Of a DNA stretch of 64,000 nt, positions 1 to 6,705 are shown one piece after another. A program made the translations under genes and the position numbers. The notes under the pieces were generated by a model. The model did not search any database. It was not told the DNA's origin and was given only the letters and a program-made list of their open reading frames with translations. Within the stretch, counting starts at the first letter, position 1. Every line of letters begins with the position of its first letter. This stretch comes from Zeaxanthinibacter sp. PT1 (GTDB taxonomy: Bacteria; Bacteroidota; Bacteroidia; Flavobacteriales; Flavobacteriaceae), in contig NZ_JAQPCN010000005.1 of the NCBI RefSeq assembly GCF_028464225.1, forward strand, positions 124,001-188,000, given 5' to 3'.

Positions 1-85
1 CACGCAATCTTAATTTAAAGGAACAACCTATCTATGCCCGGAGTTCACCCAAGCACTCCGGACCCTACTTCGTACAGCTATAGTA

Positions 86-113
86 ACCTATATGACCGAT
101 CGGTCTGCTAGGT
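86..113. promoter_or_regulatory. 28-base interrupted palindrome, possible operator
   Basis: A perfect 12-base palindrome GACCGATCGGTC at 94-105 is flanked, after three-base spacers, by ACCTA at 86-90 and TAGGT at 109-113, which are also complementary. Both arm pairs are perfect. The symmetry is that expected of a site for a dimeric regulator, or of a hairpin in a leader RNA. It lies about 120 bases before the first curlin start. No known consensus is recognised. Confidence 0.45.
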
Positions 114-159
114 ATATTATGTCGACAGCTGATGCCCGGGATCCGGGACCAACCCAACC

Positions 160-199
160 AAAGCTCCCCCGCTTGTAACAATCAAAAGCTCCCCTGCTT
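160..199 (+). repeat. Direct repeat upstream of the curlin genes
   Basis: AAGCTCCCCCGCTT at 161-174 recurs as AAGCTCCCCTGCTT at 186-199, one mismatch in 14, with starts 25 bases apart. The base preceding each copy is also A. The repeat sits 37-75 bases upstream of the first curlin start, where activator sites would be expected. The role is inferred from position only. Confidence 0.4.
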
Positions 200-235
200 T
201 TAGAAGTGTATTTTAACCTTTAAACTCTATATATT

Positions 236-1711
236 ATGAAAAAAGTGATGTTAAGCGCAGCAGCGCTTATGATCGGGGGACTTGCCTTTGGGCAGGTTAC
301 GAATTCGGCCGGAACGGCTCCGGATGCCACTCCTGTGCCGAACCTGTCACTGGATGGGGATGCCAATACTGGGCTGTCGATTCAGAACGGGGATGATAAC
401 CGCGTACGGGTGCGGCAGGCTGGAACGAGCCAATCAGCCAGGACTACCCAGGATAACGGAGCAGGAACAGGTGGTAACCTGGCCTGGTTGATGCAAACCG
501 GGGAAGTACAGGCGGCCAGTGGCGTAGGCAACGAAGCTGAGGTACAGCAATCCGGTACGGCTAATGAATCCTTTACAAAACAAGAGGGAGATTATAATGA
601 CGCTTTTACGGCCCAGGGACAGAATAATGATGCGAGTTCCGGGAATAAAGCGCGGATCCGCCAGGGAACCGGTCAGCAGGCCCAGGATAACTTCGCCGCC
701 ATAGAACAGGATGGTGATGATAACATAGCTTTCACTAGACAGACTTATGACAATAGTGAAGCCTGGACTCGTCAAGTTGGAAATGAGAACAAGTCTATGA
801 TTCTTCAGGATGCCGGGCCTAATCAGACCGATGGGCATTCTGCTTTTAATCACCAGGAGGGTGATAGAAATGAGTCTTCAATTGATCAGAGTGGTCTTGG
901 AGGAAGAAATACGGCTACAGCTTATCAAATAGGTTTTGATAATCAGTCTAAACAATTACAAGTCACTTCAGCGCCTTCTGGTTCCAGTGGAAATCGTGGG
1001 TCAGTAAGTCAAGGTACTTTCTTTGAAATTCCTTCCCTAAGTCAATTTGCTTCAGACATGCTTGCTTATGATCCTCAAGCTAACACAGTGTGGTTTAATC
1101 CTCCTACTGCGGGTAATAAGGCAAAACAGACCCAGTATGGAGAAAATAATGGGGCAGAAATAGCCCAGTGGGGTGGTGATGTCGACGCCAGTAATTATGC
1201 AGAACAATTACAGGATGTTGGGTCTTCCGGAAATGATGCTGTTATATTTCAGGGACATCACTATACCGGTGAGCCTTCCAATTATGCCAAACAATACCAA
1301 ACGGGTGCAGACAATAGGGCTGGGCTAACGCAAACTGGCTCAGCTAATAAAGCTCTGCAAGATCAAAGAGGAGATGAAAACGAAGCTTTATCCTCGCAGA
1401 TGGGATCAGAGCATCTTTTGAATATCCATCAAAGGGGTAATCTTAATTTTGGGACTTCTGTTCAACATGGCGCAGGAAATGCTGCTTTATTGGTGCAGCA
1501 TGACGGACAAAGTTATAGTATAGAGCAAAATGCGGGATTGTTTGCATTAGACAGATCTGCCGGAGGCAATCAAGCCGATATCCTGCAAATGGGTCCTAAC
1601 GGTGATTTTGGAGCCGGAGCAATTCCATGTGAATTTGACGAACCGATGAACTTAGATATGACTTATGACGTTCCACCAGTAGTCATTGAGGATATTTGTG
1701 ATGACTGTTAG
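236..1711 (+). CDS. Curlin-repeat amyloid subunit, paralog 1 (CsgA/CsgB-like)
   Basis: A 491-residue secreted protein. Residues 1-19 form a signal peptide ending AFGQ. Residues about 45-440 are a long run of curlin-type repeats with the Q-x-G-x-x-N-x-A and NxAxxxQ spacing typical of CsgA and CsgB. Such repeats stack into the cross-beta core of curli fibres on the cell surface. E. coli CsgA has about 150 residues and five repeats, so this subunit is about three times larger. The last 45 residues are not repeat-like. They hold three cysteines and acidic residues, and are almost identical in paralog 2. The first third is nearly identical in DNA to paralog 2. Csg secretion genes follow downstream. 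The family call is firm, but major versus minor subunit cannot be decided. Confidence 0.9.
   Translation: MKKVMLSAAALMIGGLAFGQVTNSAGTAPDATPVPNLSLDGDANTGLSIQNGDDNRVRVRQAGTSQSARTTQDNGAGTGGNLAWLMQTGEVQAASGVGNEAEVQQSGTANESFTKQEGDYNDAFTAQGQNNDASSGNKARIRQGTGQQAQDNFAAIEQDGDDNIAFTRQTYDNSEAWTRQVGNENKSMILQDAGPNQTDGHSAFNHQEGDRNESSIDQSGLGGRNTATAYQIGFDNQSKQLQVTSAPSGSSGNRGSVSQGTFFEIPSLSQFASDMLAYDPQANTVWFNPPTAGNKAKQTQYGENNGAEIAQWGGDVDASNYAEQLQDVGSSGNDAVIFQGHHYTGEPSNYAKQYQTGADNRAGLTQTGSANKALQDQRGDENEALSSQMGSEHLLNIHQRGNLNFGTSVQHGAGNAALLVQHDGQSYSIEQNAGLFALDRSAGGNQADILQMGPNGDFGAGAIPCEFDEPMNLDMTYDVPPVVIEDICDDC
281..700 (+). repeat. Near-identical 5' block shared by curlin paralogs 1 and 2 (copy 1)
   Basis: This block matches 1857-2276 at a constant offset of 1576 bases. 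By eye the identity is about 95 percent and the differences are mostly silent. After about position 706 the two genes diverge into different repeat units. The pattern fits recent duplication or gene conversion limited to the 5' part. Confidence 0.85.
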
Positions 1712-1826
1712 AATTATAGAGTGATGCCATAAGCCCCATCCCTGGGGCTATGGCTTTCTATTCTTTAAGGAGCACAGCAAGTGCTCATCCCTCATTTAAA
1801 AAAATAATAAGATGAAAAAATATATA
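1613..1826 (+). repeat. 214-base exact repeat, copy 1 (end of curlin 1, spacer, start of curlin 2)
   Basis: Bases 1613-1826 read identically to 3168-3381. The copy spans the last 99 bases of curlin gene 1, the whole spacer with its hairpin, and the first 15 bases of the next gene. Exact identity across coding and non-coding DNA indicates a very recent duplication or gene conversion, and gives a substrate for unequal crossing-over that would delete or add one curlin gene. Confidence 0.95.
1726..1761 (+). terminator. Stem-loop between curlin genes 1 and 2
   Basis: GCCATAAGCCCC at 1726-1737 pairs with GGGGCTATGGC at 1744-1754, with one bulged A and a six-base loop, followed by TTTCTATTCTTT. The T-run is interrupted, so it may work as a partial terminator or as an mRNA-stabilising hairpin. 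Either role would set subunit expression apart from the downstream secretion genes. Confidence 0.5.
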
Positions 1827-3266
1827 CTCAGTGCATGTGCACTTATGATCGGAAGCCTTGCCTTTGGGCAGGTTACGAATTCGGCCGGAACGGCTCCGGA
1901 TGCTACTCCTGTGCCGAACCTGTCACTGGATGGAGATGCCAATACTGGGCTGTCGATTCAGAACGGGGATGATAATCGCGTACGGGTGCGGCAGGCTGGA
2001 ACGAGCCAATCAGCCAGGACCACCCAGGATAACGGAACAGGAACAGGTGGTAACCTGGCCTGGTTGATGCAGACGGGTGAAGTCCAAGCAGCCAGTGGCG
2101 TTGGCAATGAAGCTGAGGTACAGCAATCCGGTACGGCTAATGAATCCTTTACAAAACAAGAGGGAGATTATAATGACGCTTTTACGGCCCAGGGACAGAA
2201 TAATGATGCGAGTTCCGGGAATAAAGCGCGGATCCGCCAGGGAACCGGTCAGCAAGCCCAGGATAACTTTGCGGCTATAGAACAAGACGGGGATAATAAC
2301 ATTGCGCACACCCAACAAACCTATGATAATAGTGAAGCCTGGACCCAGCAAAATGGAACTGGGAATAAGAACATGATTCTACAGGATGCCGGGCCTAATC
2401 AGACCGATGGGCATTCAGCCTACAGTTATCAGGATGGTAGTGAGAATGAAACGGCTATCGATCAAAGCGGAGCCGGGGGCAGGAATACTGCTTTCGCACG
2501 TCAGGTAGGTAATAATAACCAGATCAAGCAATTACAGGTGACTTCAGCTATTACTGGGAATCCTGGTAATACGGCTACGGTAATCCAAGAATCATCAACA
2601 TTTTCTGGAAATCCTGATTTACCAGTTATTGAGGATATTATTGGCAATATTCCAATTCCATATGATGTTATTTCCTTCCCTACTGCTTCCAATAAGGCCA
2701 AACAAACACAATATGGAGAAGATAATAACGTAGAAATGATTCAGAATGGCGTTGATAACTACGGAGAGCAAGAACAACTTTCTGGATCAGGAAATGTAGC
2801 AGGGCTTGGTCAATCGGGTGGCAATAATTATGGAAAACAAAGTCAATCAGGAGATGATAATTATGCCGGTCTAATCCAGGTTCTTGGTTGGAGTGGTGGA
2901 AATAAAGCATTACAAGATCAACAAGGTGATGGTAATATTGCTTTATCTTCTCAATATGGTAATGCTCATTTACTGAATATTCATCAGCGAGGGAATCTTA
3001 ATTACGCTAATACCAGACAAGAAGGTGCTGCCAACGCAGCATTAGTTGTACAACATGATGGTCAAAGCTATAGTGTTGAACAAAATGTAGGCATTGGAAT
3101 TTTCAATACATCTGCAGGGGGCAATCAAGCCGATATCCTGCAAATGGGCCCTGACGGGGACTTCGGTGCCGGAGCAATTCCATGTGAATTTGACGAACCG
3201 ATGAACTTAGATATGACTTATGACGTTCCACCAGTAGTCATTGAGGATATTTGTGATGACTGTTAG
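1812..3266 (+). CDS. Curlin-repeat amyloid subunit, paralog 2 (CsgA/CsgB-like)
   Basis: A 484-residue secreted curlin-repeat protein with signal peptide ending AFGQ. Residues about 45-435 are Gln/Asn-rich curlin repeats. Residues 1-160 are nearly the same as in paralog 1, and the last 36 residues, with three cysteines ending DDC, are identical. The central repeats differ, for example in a non-repeat insert near residues 255-290 whose sequence is unlike that of paralog 1. It lies 100 bases after paralog 1 and shares its spacer sequence with the next gene, so the three genes look like a tandem array. Predicted extracellular fibre subunit. Which paralog nucleates and which elongates is unknown. 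Confidence 0.9.
   Translation: MKKYILSACALMIGSLAFGQVTNSAGTAPDATPVPNLSLDGDANTGLSIQNGDDNRVRVRQAGTSQSARTTQDNGTGTGGNLAWLMQTGEVQAASGVGNEAEVQQSGTANESFTKQEGDYNDAFTAQGQNNDASSGNKARIRQGTGQQAQDNFAAIEQDGDNNIAHTQQTYDNSEAWTQQNGTGNKNMILQDAGPNQTDGHSAYSYQDGSENETAIDQSGAGGRNTAFARQVGNNNQIKQLQVTSAITGNPGNTATVIQESSTFSGNPDLPVIEDIIGNIPIPYDVISFPTASNKAKQTQYGEDNNVEMIQNGVDNYGEQEQLSGSGNVAGLGQSGGNNYGKQSQSGDDNYAGLIQVLGWSGGNKALQDQQGDGNIALSSQYGNAHLLNIHQRGNLNYANTRQEGAANAALVVQHDGQSYSVEQNVGIGIFNTSAGGNQADILQMGPDGDFGAGAIPCEFDEPMNLDMTYDVPPVVIEDICDDC
1857..2276 (+). repeat. Near-identical 5' block shared by curlin paralogs 1 and 2 (copy 2)
   Basis: Second copy of the block at 281-700, offset 1576. The third curlin gene has a clearly more diverged version of the same region, so the exchange involved genes 1 and 2 here but genes 2 and 3 at the 1613/3168 repeat. 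Confidence 0.85.
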
Positions 3267-3381
3267 AATTATAGAGTGATGCCATAAGCCCCATCCCTGG
3301 GGCTATGGCTTTCTATTCTTTAAGGAGCACAGCAAGTGCTCATCCCTCATTTAAAAAAATAATAAGATGAAAAAATATATA
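3168..3381 (+). repeat. 214-base exact repeat, copy 2 (end of curlin 2, spacer, start of curlin 3)
   Basis: Identical to 1613-1826 over its full length, offset 1555. It includes the stop region of curlin gene 2, the hairpin spacer and the first codons of curlin gene 3. Confidence 0.95.
3281..3316 (+). terminator. Stem-loop between curlin genes 2 and 3
   Basis: Exact copy of the hairpin at 1726-1761: arms at 3281-3292 and 3299-3309, then an interrupted T-run. Repetition of the same element behind two successive subunit genes suggests a functional role or simple co-duplication. Confidence 0.5.
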
Positions 3382-4851
3382 ATTAGTGCTTTTGCACTCG
3401 TATTTGGAACCCTGGCCTTTGGGCAGGTGACCGTAGATCCGCCGGGGCCCGCACAGGGTACAGCGCCCGTGGCAACAGCAGTTGCTAATCTTTCTGGAGA
3501 TGCCGATGCCAACACCGGCCTTTCTATTCAAAATGGAGATGATAACCGTGTCAGAGTACGCCAGGCCGGGACTAACCAGTCGGTTTATACAAACCAGGAT
3601 AATGGTGCCGGTCTAGGGGGAAACCAGGCCCGTGTACGCCAAACCGGGGCAGTCAGTGCTGCCAGTGGGGTTGAAAATCTTGCGGAGGTGCTACAGAGTG
3701 GTACCACGAACCAGTCTACTACCCGTCAGGAAGGAGATCGCAACAACGCGGTAACCCGGCAGGGGCAGAATAATCTTACTAGTATCGATAACAAGGCCCT
3801 TATCAGACAAGGTGTTGCCAACCAGGCCGAGGATAATTATGCTGCTATAGAGCAAGATGGAGCTCGTCACCAGGCCACTATTCAGCAGACCTGGGATAAC
3901 AGCGATGCCTGGACGCGTCAAAGGGGAAGTGCTAACAAATCAATGATCCTGCAGGATGCTGGACCGGAGAATTCTGACGGTCACGAAGCCTGGAACCGGC
4001 AAATTGGTAATCGTAATGAATCGTTTATAACCCAGGAAAGTGCGGGCGCCAGGAATCTTGCCAGTACCCAGCAGATCGGTAATGATAACCAGGCCAAGCA
4101 AATGCAGAATTCTACGGCAGGGGTAGGCGGAGATGGTCATTACGCAGCTATCGAACAAGGGGCAGTTTTATCGCCTCATGTTCCCTTTGTAGATTTTATT
4201 GCAGCTGTCGGAGCCCCTCTTCTTGATCCCAACATTGATCCTTTCTACGCCGGTCAATCTTTTGATCGATCTGTCGGCGCTAAGGCTAAGCAAACTCAAA
4301 ATGGTATTGGTCAAAATGCTCAAATAGTGCAGTGGGGTGGCGCTGTTGACGCCAGTAATTATGCAGAGCAGGAGCAGGATGGTGCATATAATACTGCCGG
4401 TATTTTCCAGGATCACCCGGGAACCGGTGCGGATAATTATGCCAAACAGGTCCAGGATGGGGCGGTTAATTTTGCCGGGATCTGGCAGGATGGATCAGGC
4501 AATAAGGCCTTACAGACACAAACTGGATTTTTAAATATTGCCGGTTCTACACAGGTAGGAACAGGAAATATGGTTAATACTCACCAGTTCGGTGACTTTA
4601 ACACTGCTTATACCGCCCAAAGGGGAGATAACAATGCAGCCCTGGTGGTGCAGTATGACGGTCAGAGTTATAGTGTTGAACAGGGGTTATTAGGACCTTC
4701 TTCCGGAAACCAGGCAGATATATTACAGCTTGGGCCTGATGGAGATTTTGGGGCAAGTGGCGTAGATTGTTATTTTGATGAACAGATGAATCTGGATATG
4801 GATTATACAGTTCCGGATTTTGATCTTGAAGATGTATGTCCTGATTGTTAA
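3367..4851 (+). CDS. Curlin-repeat amyloid subunit, paralog 3 (CsgA/CsgB-like)
   Basis: A 494-residue secreted curlin-repeat protein with signal peptide to AFGQ. A short proline-rich segment (VDPPGPAQG) follows the signal and is absent from the other two paralogs. Curlin repeats fill about residues 50-450. The C-terminal tail keeps the pattern of the other two (three cysteines, an MNLDM segment, ending PDC) although many residues differ, so the tail is under selection and not only copied by gene conversion. A non-repeat insert near residues 265-300 interrupts the array. This is the most diverged of the three genes and probably the oldest separate copy. Confidence 0.9.
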   Translation: MKKYIISAFALVFGTLAFGQVTVDPPGPAQGTAPVATAVANLSGDADANTGLSIQNGDDNRVRVRQAGTNQSVYTNQDNGAGLGGNQARVRQTGAVSAASGVENLAEVLQSGTTNQSTTRQEGDRNNAVTRQGQNNLTSIDNKALIRQGVANQAEDNYAAIEQDGARHQATIQQTWDNSDAWTRQRGSANKSMILQDAGPENSDGHEAWNRQIGNRNESFITQESAGARNLASTQQIGNDNQAKQMQNSTAGVGGDGHYAAIEQGAVLSPHVPFVDFIAAVGAPLLDPNIDPFYAGQSFDRSVGAKAKQTQNGIGQNAQIVQWGGAVDASNYAEQEQDGAYNTAGIFQDHPGTGADNYAKQVQDGAVNFAGIWQDGSGNKALQTQTGFLNIAGSTQVGTGNMVNTHQFGDFNTAYTAQRGDNNAALVVQYDGQSYSVEQGLLGPSSGNQADILQLGPDGDFGASGVDCYFDEQMNLDMDYTVPDFDLEDVCPDC

Positions 4852-4889
4852 AATGTTACGGGAGACCGGAATATTAGATTAAAGGTGCG

Positions 4890-4921
4890 AGAAGGGCGAT
4901 ACATTGCCCTTCTTCCCCTTT
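4890..4921 (+). terminator. Stem-loop after the third curlin gene
   Basis: AGAAGGGC at 4890-4897 pairs with GCCCTTCT at 4906-4913 around an eight-base loop, followed by a CT-rich tail. It probably reduces read-through from the subunit genes into the secretion genes. As a terminator it is weak because the T-run is short. Confidence 0.5.
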
Positions 4922-4952
4922 TCTGAAAACAGAATTTAATATAACTTACAGT

Positions 4953-5483
4953 ATGAAAAGTTTACAGTTTTTTACAGCAGTACTTTTCCTTTTTTTTCTG
5001 TCACATCAGTGTCTAAGCGCACAGACCTATAAAGATGACGATGATGAAGAAACTGATGACCTGGAGCTGCAGCAAACCTCTCCTGAGGTGCTGGGCCTGC
5101 TGGGTATCAACACGGAAACCAATCCCAGGAATGAACAATTACAGGGAAACAGTGTTTTCCTGAGGCAGGTCGGGGAATTTAACCAGGCCGCCATTCTCAC
5201 CAATACGGAAGCCAGCGAAATTAAAGTACAACAGAACGGGGACTTTAACCGGACCGGTTTGTTTTATAATACAAAAACAGCATTTGCAGATCTGCAGCAG
5301 AATGGGGATGCTAATACGATCCGGGATTTTGTGATCGATCCCACTGCGGATATTTCACTGGACCTGATCCAGCAGGGCGATGGTTTATATTTTGAACGCT
5401 TTGGCTCTAACAGCCTGACCGAATCCCTGCAATTTCGTCAAACACCGGCTTCACCGGTAGTGATCATCCGTAGCTTTCAATAA
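4953..5483 (+). CDS. Small curlin-like secreted protein, possible minor subunit
   Basis: A 176-residue protein with a signal peptide (about 1-23, ending SAQ), then a very acidic stretch (DDDDEETDD), then about three imperfect curlin-like units (QVGEFNQA, QQNGDFNR, QQNGDANT) between residues 70 and 125. It lies directly before csgE. In E. coli the minor subunit CsgB nucleates CsgA on the cell surface, and the size and few repeats here suit a CsgB-like or fibre-capping role. That role is inferred. It lacks the cysteine tail of the three large paralogs, so it is not a truncated copy of them. Confidence 0.65.
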   Translation: MKSLQFFTAVLFLFFLSHQCLSAQTYKDDDDEETDDLELQQTSPEVLGLLGINTETNPRNEQLQGNSVFLRQVGEFNQAAILTNTEASEIKVQQNGDFNRTGLFYNTKTAFADLQQNGDANTIRDFVIDPTADISLDLIQQGDGLYFERFGSNSLTESLQFRQTPASPVVIIRSFQ

Positions 5484-5497
5484 GTCGCCAAAGACAA

Positions 5498-6277
5498 ATG
5501 GGAAAGAATCATTACATAAAACAATTAGCAAGCATCATTTTTATGATGCTGCTTTGTTCTGTAGCCCATTCTCAATTTTACAATAAGGAGGTCAAGGCAA
5601 AGATCCTGGTAGAACAGAACAGTGAATTCTACACTTTTAAGGCCACTGCCGAAAATATGACCCCTTCAGATTACAACCTGCGCTATGATTTCATGGTGTT
5701 CCGAAAAGATGAAAAGGGCAATACCTCTAAATCTAACCAGGAGAATCGATTTTACCTTAAAGCCAACGAAAAATTGATCTTATCCACTACCGCGATCAAC
5801 TACAATGCAGATGGTAGGATCATTATCGTCCTGGTGATCTATGACCAGGATAACAATCCCATCGGGCAAGACCGCCTGGACCTGGCTAAGGGCGGGCGGA
5901 CCCCTGAAAAAGATATGATCCCGGAGGAAGTGGAACCGGTATCCCAGGACCAGGCCAAGCCCAACGATGGTTTTGTGCTGGGCGGATTGGTTATCGAGAA
6001 TACTATCACCAAAGCCGGGCGCGACTTCTACCGCTATTTTTACAGTGATTACTTTAACAGGGGCATTAAATCCCAGACGAATATCGCTATAGACGAGGTT
6101 CCCGGCAGGGGGAGGACCACCATGATCAGCGTAAAAGTAGGCGATCAGTTGGTATGGCGCTTCTTCTCACAACCCAGGAAGGATTTTTTGAAGAAAATGG
6201 CCGGCATCGCCATGCAACGATCCCTGCGTCAATTACAGCGATTAGCACAACAAAAGGAAGAATTTACCAGATATTGA
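5498..6277 (+). CDS. csgE: CsgE curli assembly factor with extra N-terminal domain
   Basis: A 259-residue secreted protein. After a signal peptide (about 1-25), residues 30-130 look like an all-beta, Ig-like domain with no catalytic motif. Residues about 155-255 match CsgE, with GLVIENTITKAG, a YRYFYSDYF segment and a C-terminal amphipathic stretch. E. coli CsgE has about 129 residues, caps the periplasmic side of the CsgG channel and steers subunits into it. The N-terminal half resembles, in size and predicted fold, the chaperone-like CsgC/CsgH proteins that hold curlin unfolded. That is inference and was not tested by search. Start is 14 bases after the preceding stop, so translation is probably coupled. 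Confidence 0.88.
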   Translation: MGKNHYIKQLASIIFMMLLCSVAHSQFYNKEVKAKILVEQNSEFYTFKATAENMTPSDYNLRYDFMVFRKDEKGNTSKSNQENRFYLKANEKLILSTTAINYNADGRIIIVLVIYDQDNNPIGQDRLDLAKGGRTPEKDMIPEEVEPVSQDQAKPNDGFVLGGLVIENTITKAGRDFYRYFYSDYFNRGIKSQTNIAIDEVPGRGRTTMISVKVGDQLVWRFFSQPRKDFLKKMAGIAMQRSLRQLQRLAQQKEEFTRY

Positions 6278-6281
6278 TATT

Positions 6282-6695
6282 ATGAAAAAACTCAGGTCTT
6301 TTTTGATTTTGGCTTGCCTAGGTAGTACGTCCATCATGGCAGCCCAACAACTATCCTACGAGCCGCTGAACCCGGCTTTCGGGGGCAACAATTTTAACTA
6401 CAACTGGATGCTCAGTTCGGCTACCGCCCAGAACCAGCTGAAAGCTCCGACAAATCCCAGGGAACAGCAGAGCGACCTGGAGCGGTTCGGGGAAAACATC
6501 AACAACCAGGTGCTCAGCCAGATCTCACGCTCCCTATTACAGCAACAATCCGATGCCATTGGTGGTTTTACAGAACCGGGTACCTATACCTTTGGAACCC
6601 TGAATATAGAGGTTTTCCAGTCTGATGAAGGATTGGTGATTAACATCCTGGATACGGCCACCGGAGAACAGACTCAGGTAATTGTCCCAAATTAA
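6282..6695 (+). CDS. csgF: CsgF curli assembly factor
   Basis: A 137-residue secreted protein with signal peptide (about 1-21). The mature N-terminus carries the CsgF hallmark NPAFGGN followed by N/Q-rich sequence with SSATAQNQ, which matches the segment that inserts into the CsgG pore in E. coli. The C-terminal part (LNIEVFQ, INILDTATGEQT) fits the CsgF head domain that links secretion to nucleation at the surface. Length equals the family norm. It starts four bases after csgE, and the next gene follows within 10 bases, so csgEFG form one translational unit. Confidence 0.93.
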   Translation: MKKLRSFLILACLGSTSIMAAQQLSYEPLNPAFGGNNFNYNWMLSSATAQNQLKAPTNPREQQSDLERFGENINNQVLSQISRSLLQQQSDAIGGFTEPGTYTFGTLNIEVFQSDEGLVINILDTATGEQTQVIVPN

Positions 6696-6705
6696 AAAAC
6701 AACCT

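Larger units (their letters stand above)
1..235. other. Leader region of the curli locus, no gene seen
   Basis: No open frame of convincing length or composition is visible here. The stretch holds an interrupted palindrome (86-113), a small GC-rich inverted repeat around 134-147, and a direct repeat (160-199), all upstream of the first curlin gene. No clean TAnnTTTG element stands directly before the start at 236, so the promoter position is uncertain. The stretch most likely carries the promoter and operators of the curli operon. That is inference from position and symmetry. Confidence 0.6.

Noticed and set aside
434-853. Minus-strand open frames opposite the curlin genes, as here and again near 2010-2351
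   Set aside because: They result from the repetitive codon pattern of curlin repeats read in reverse, and recur with each paralog.
236-4851. The repeat-rich curlin region considered as a CRISPR-like or VNTR array
   Set aside because: Repeats are codon-level, degenerate and inside secreted proteins with signal peptides; there are no uniform spacers or cas genes.
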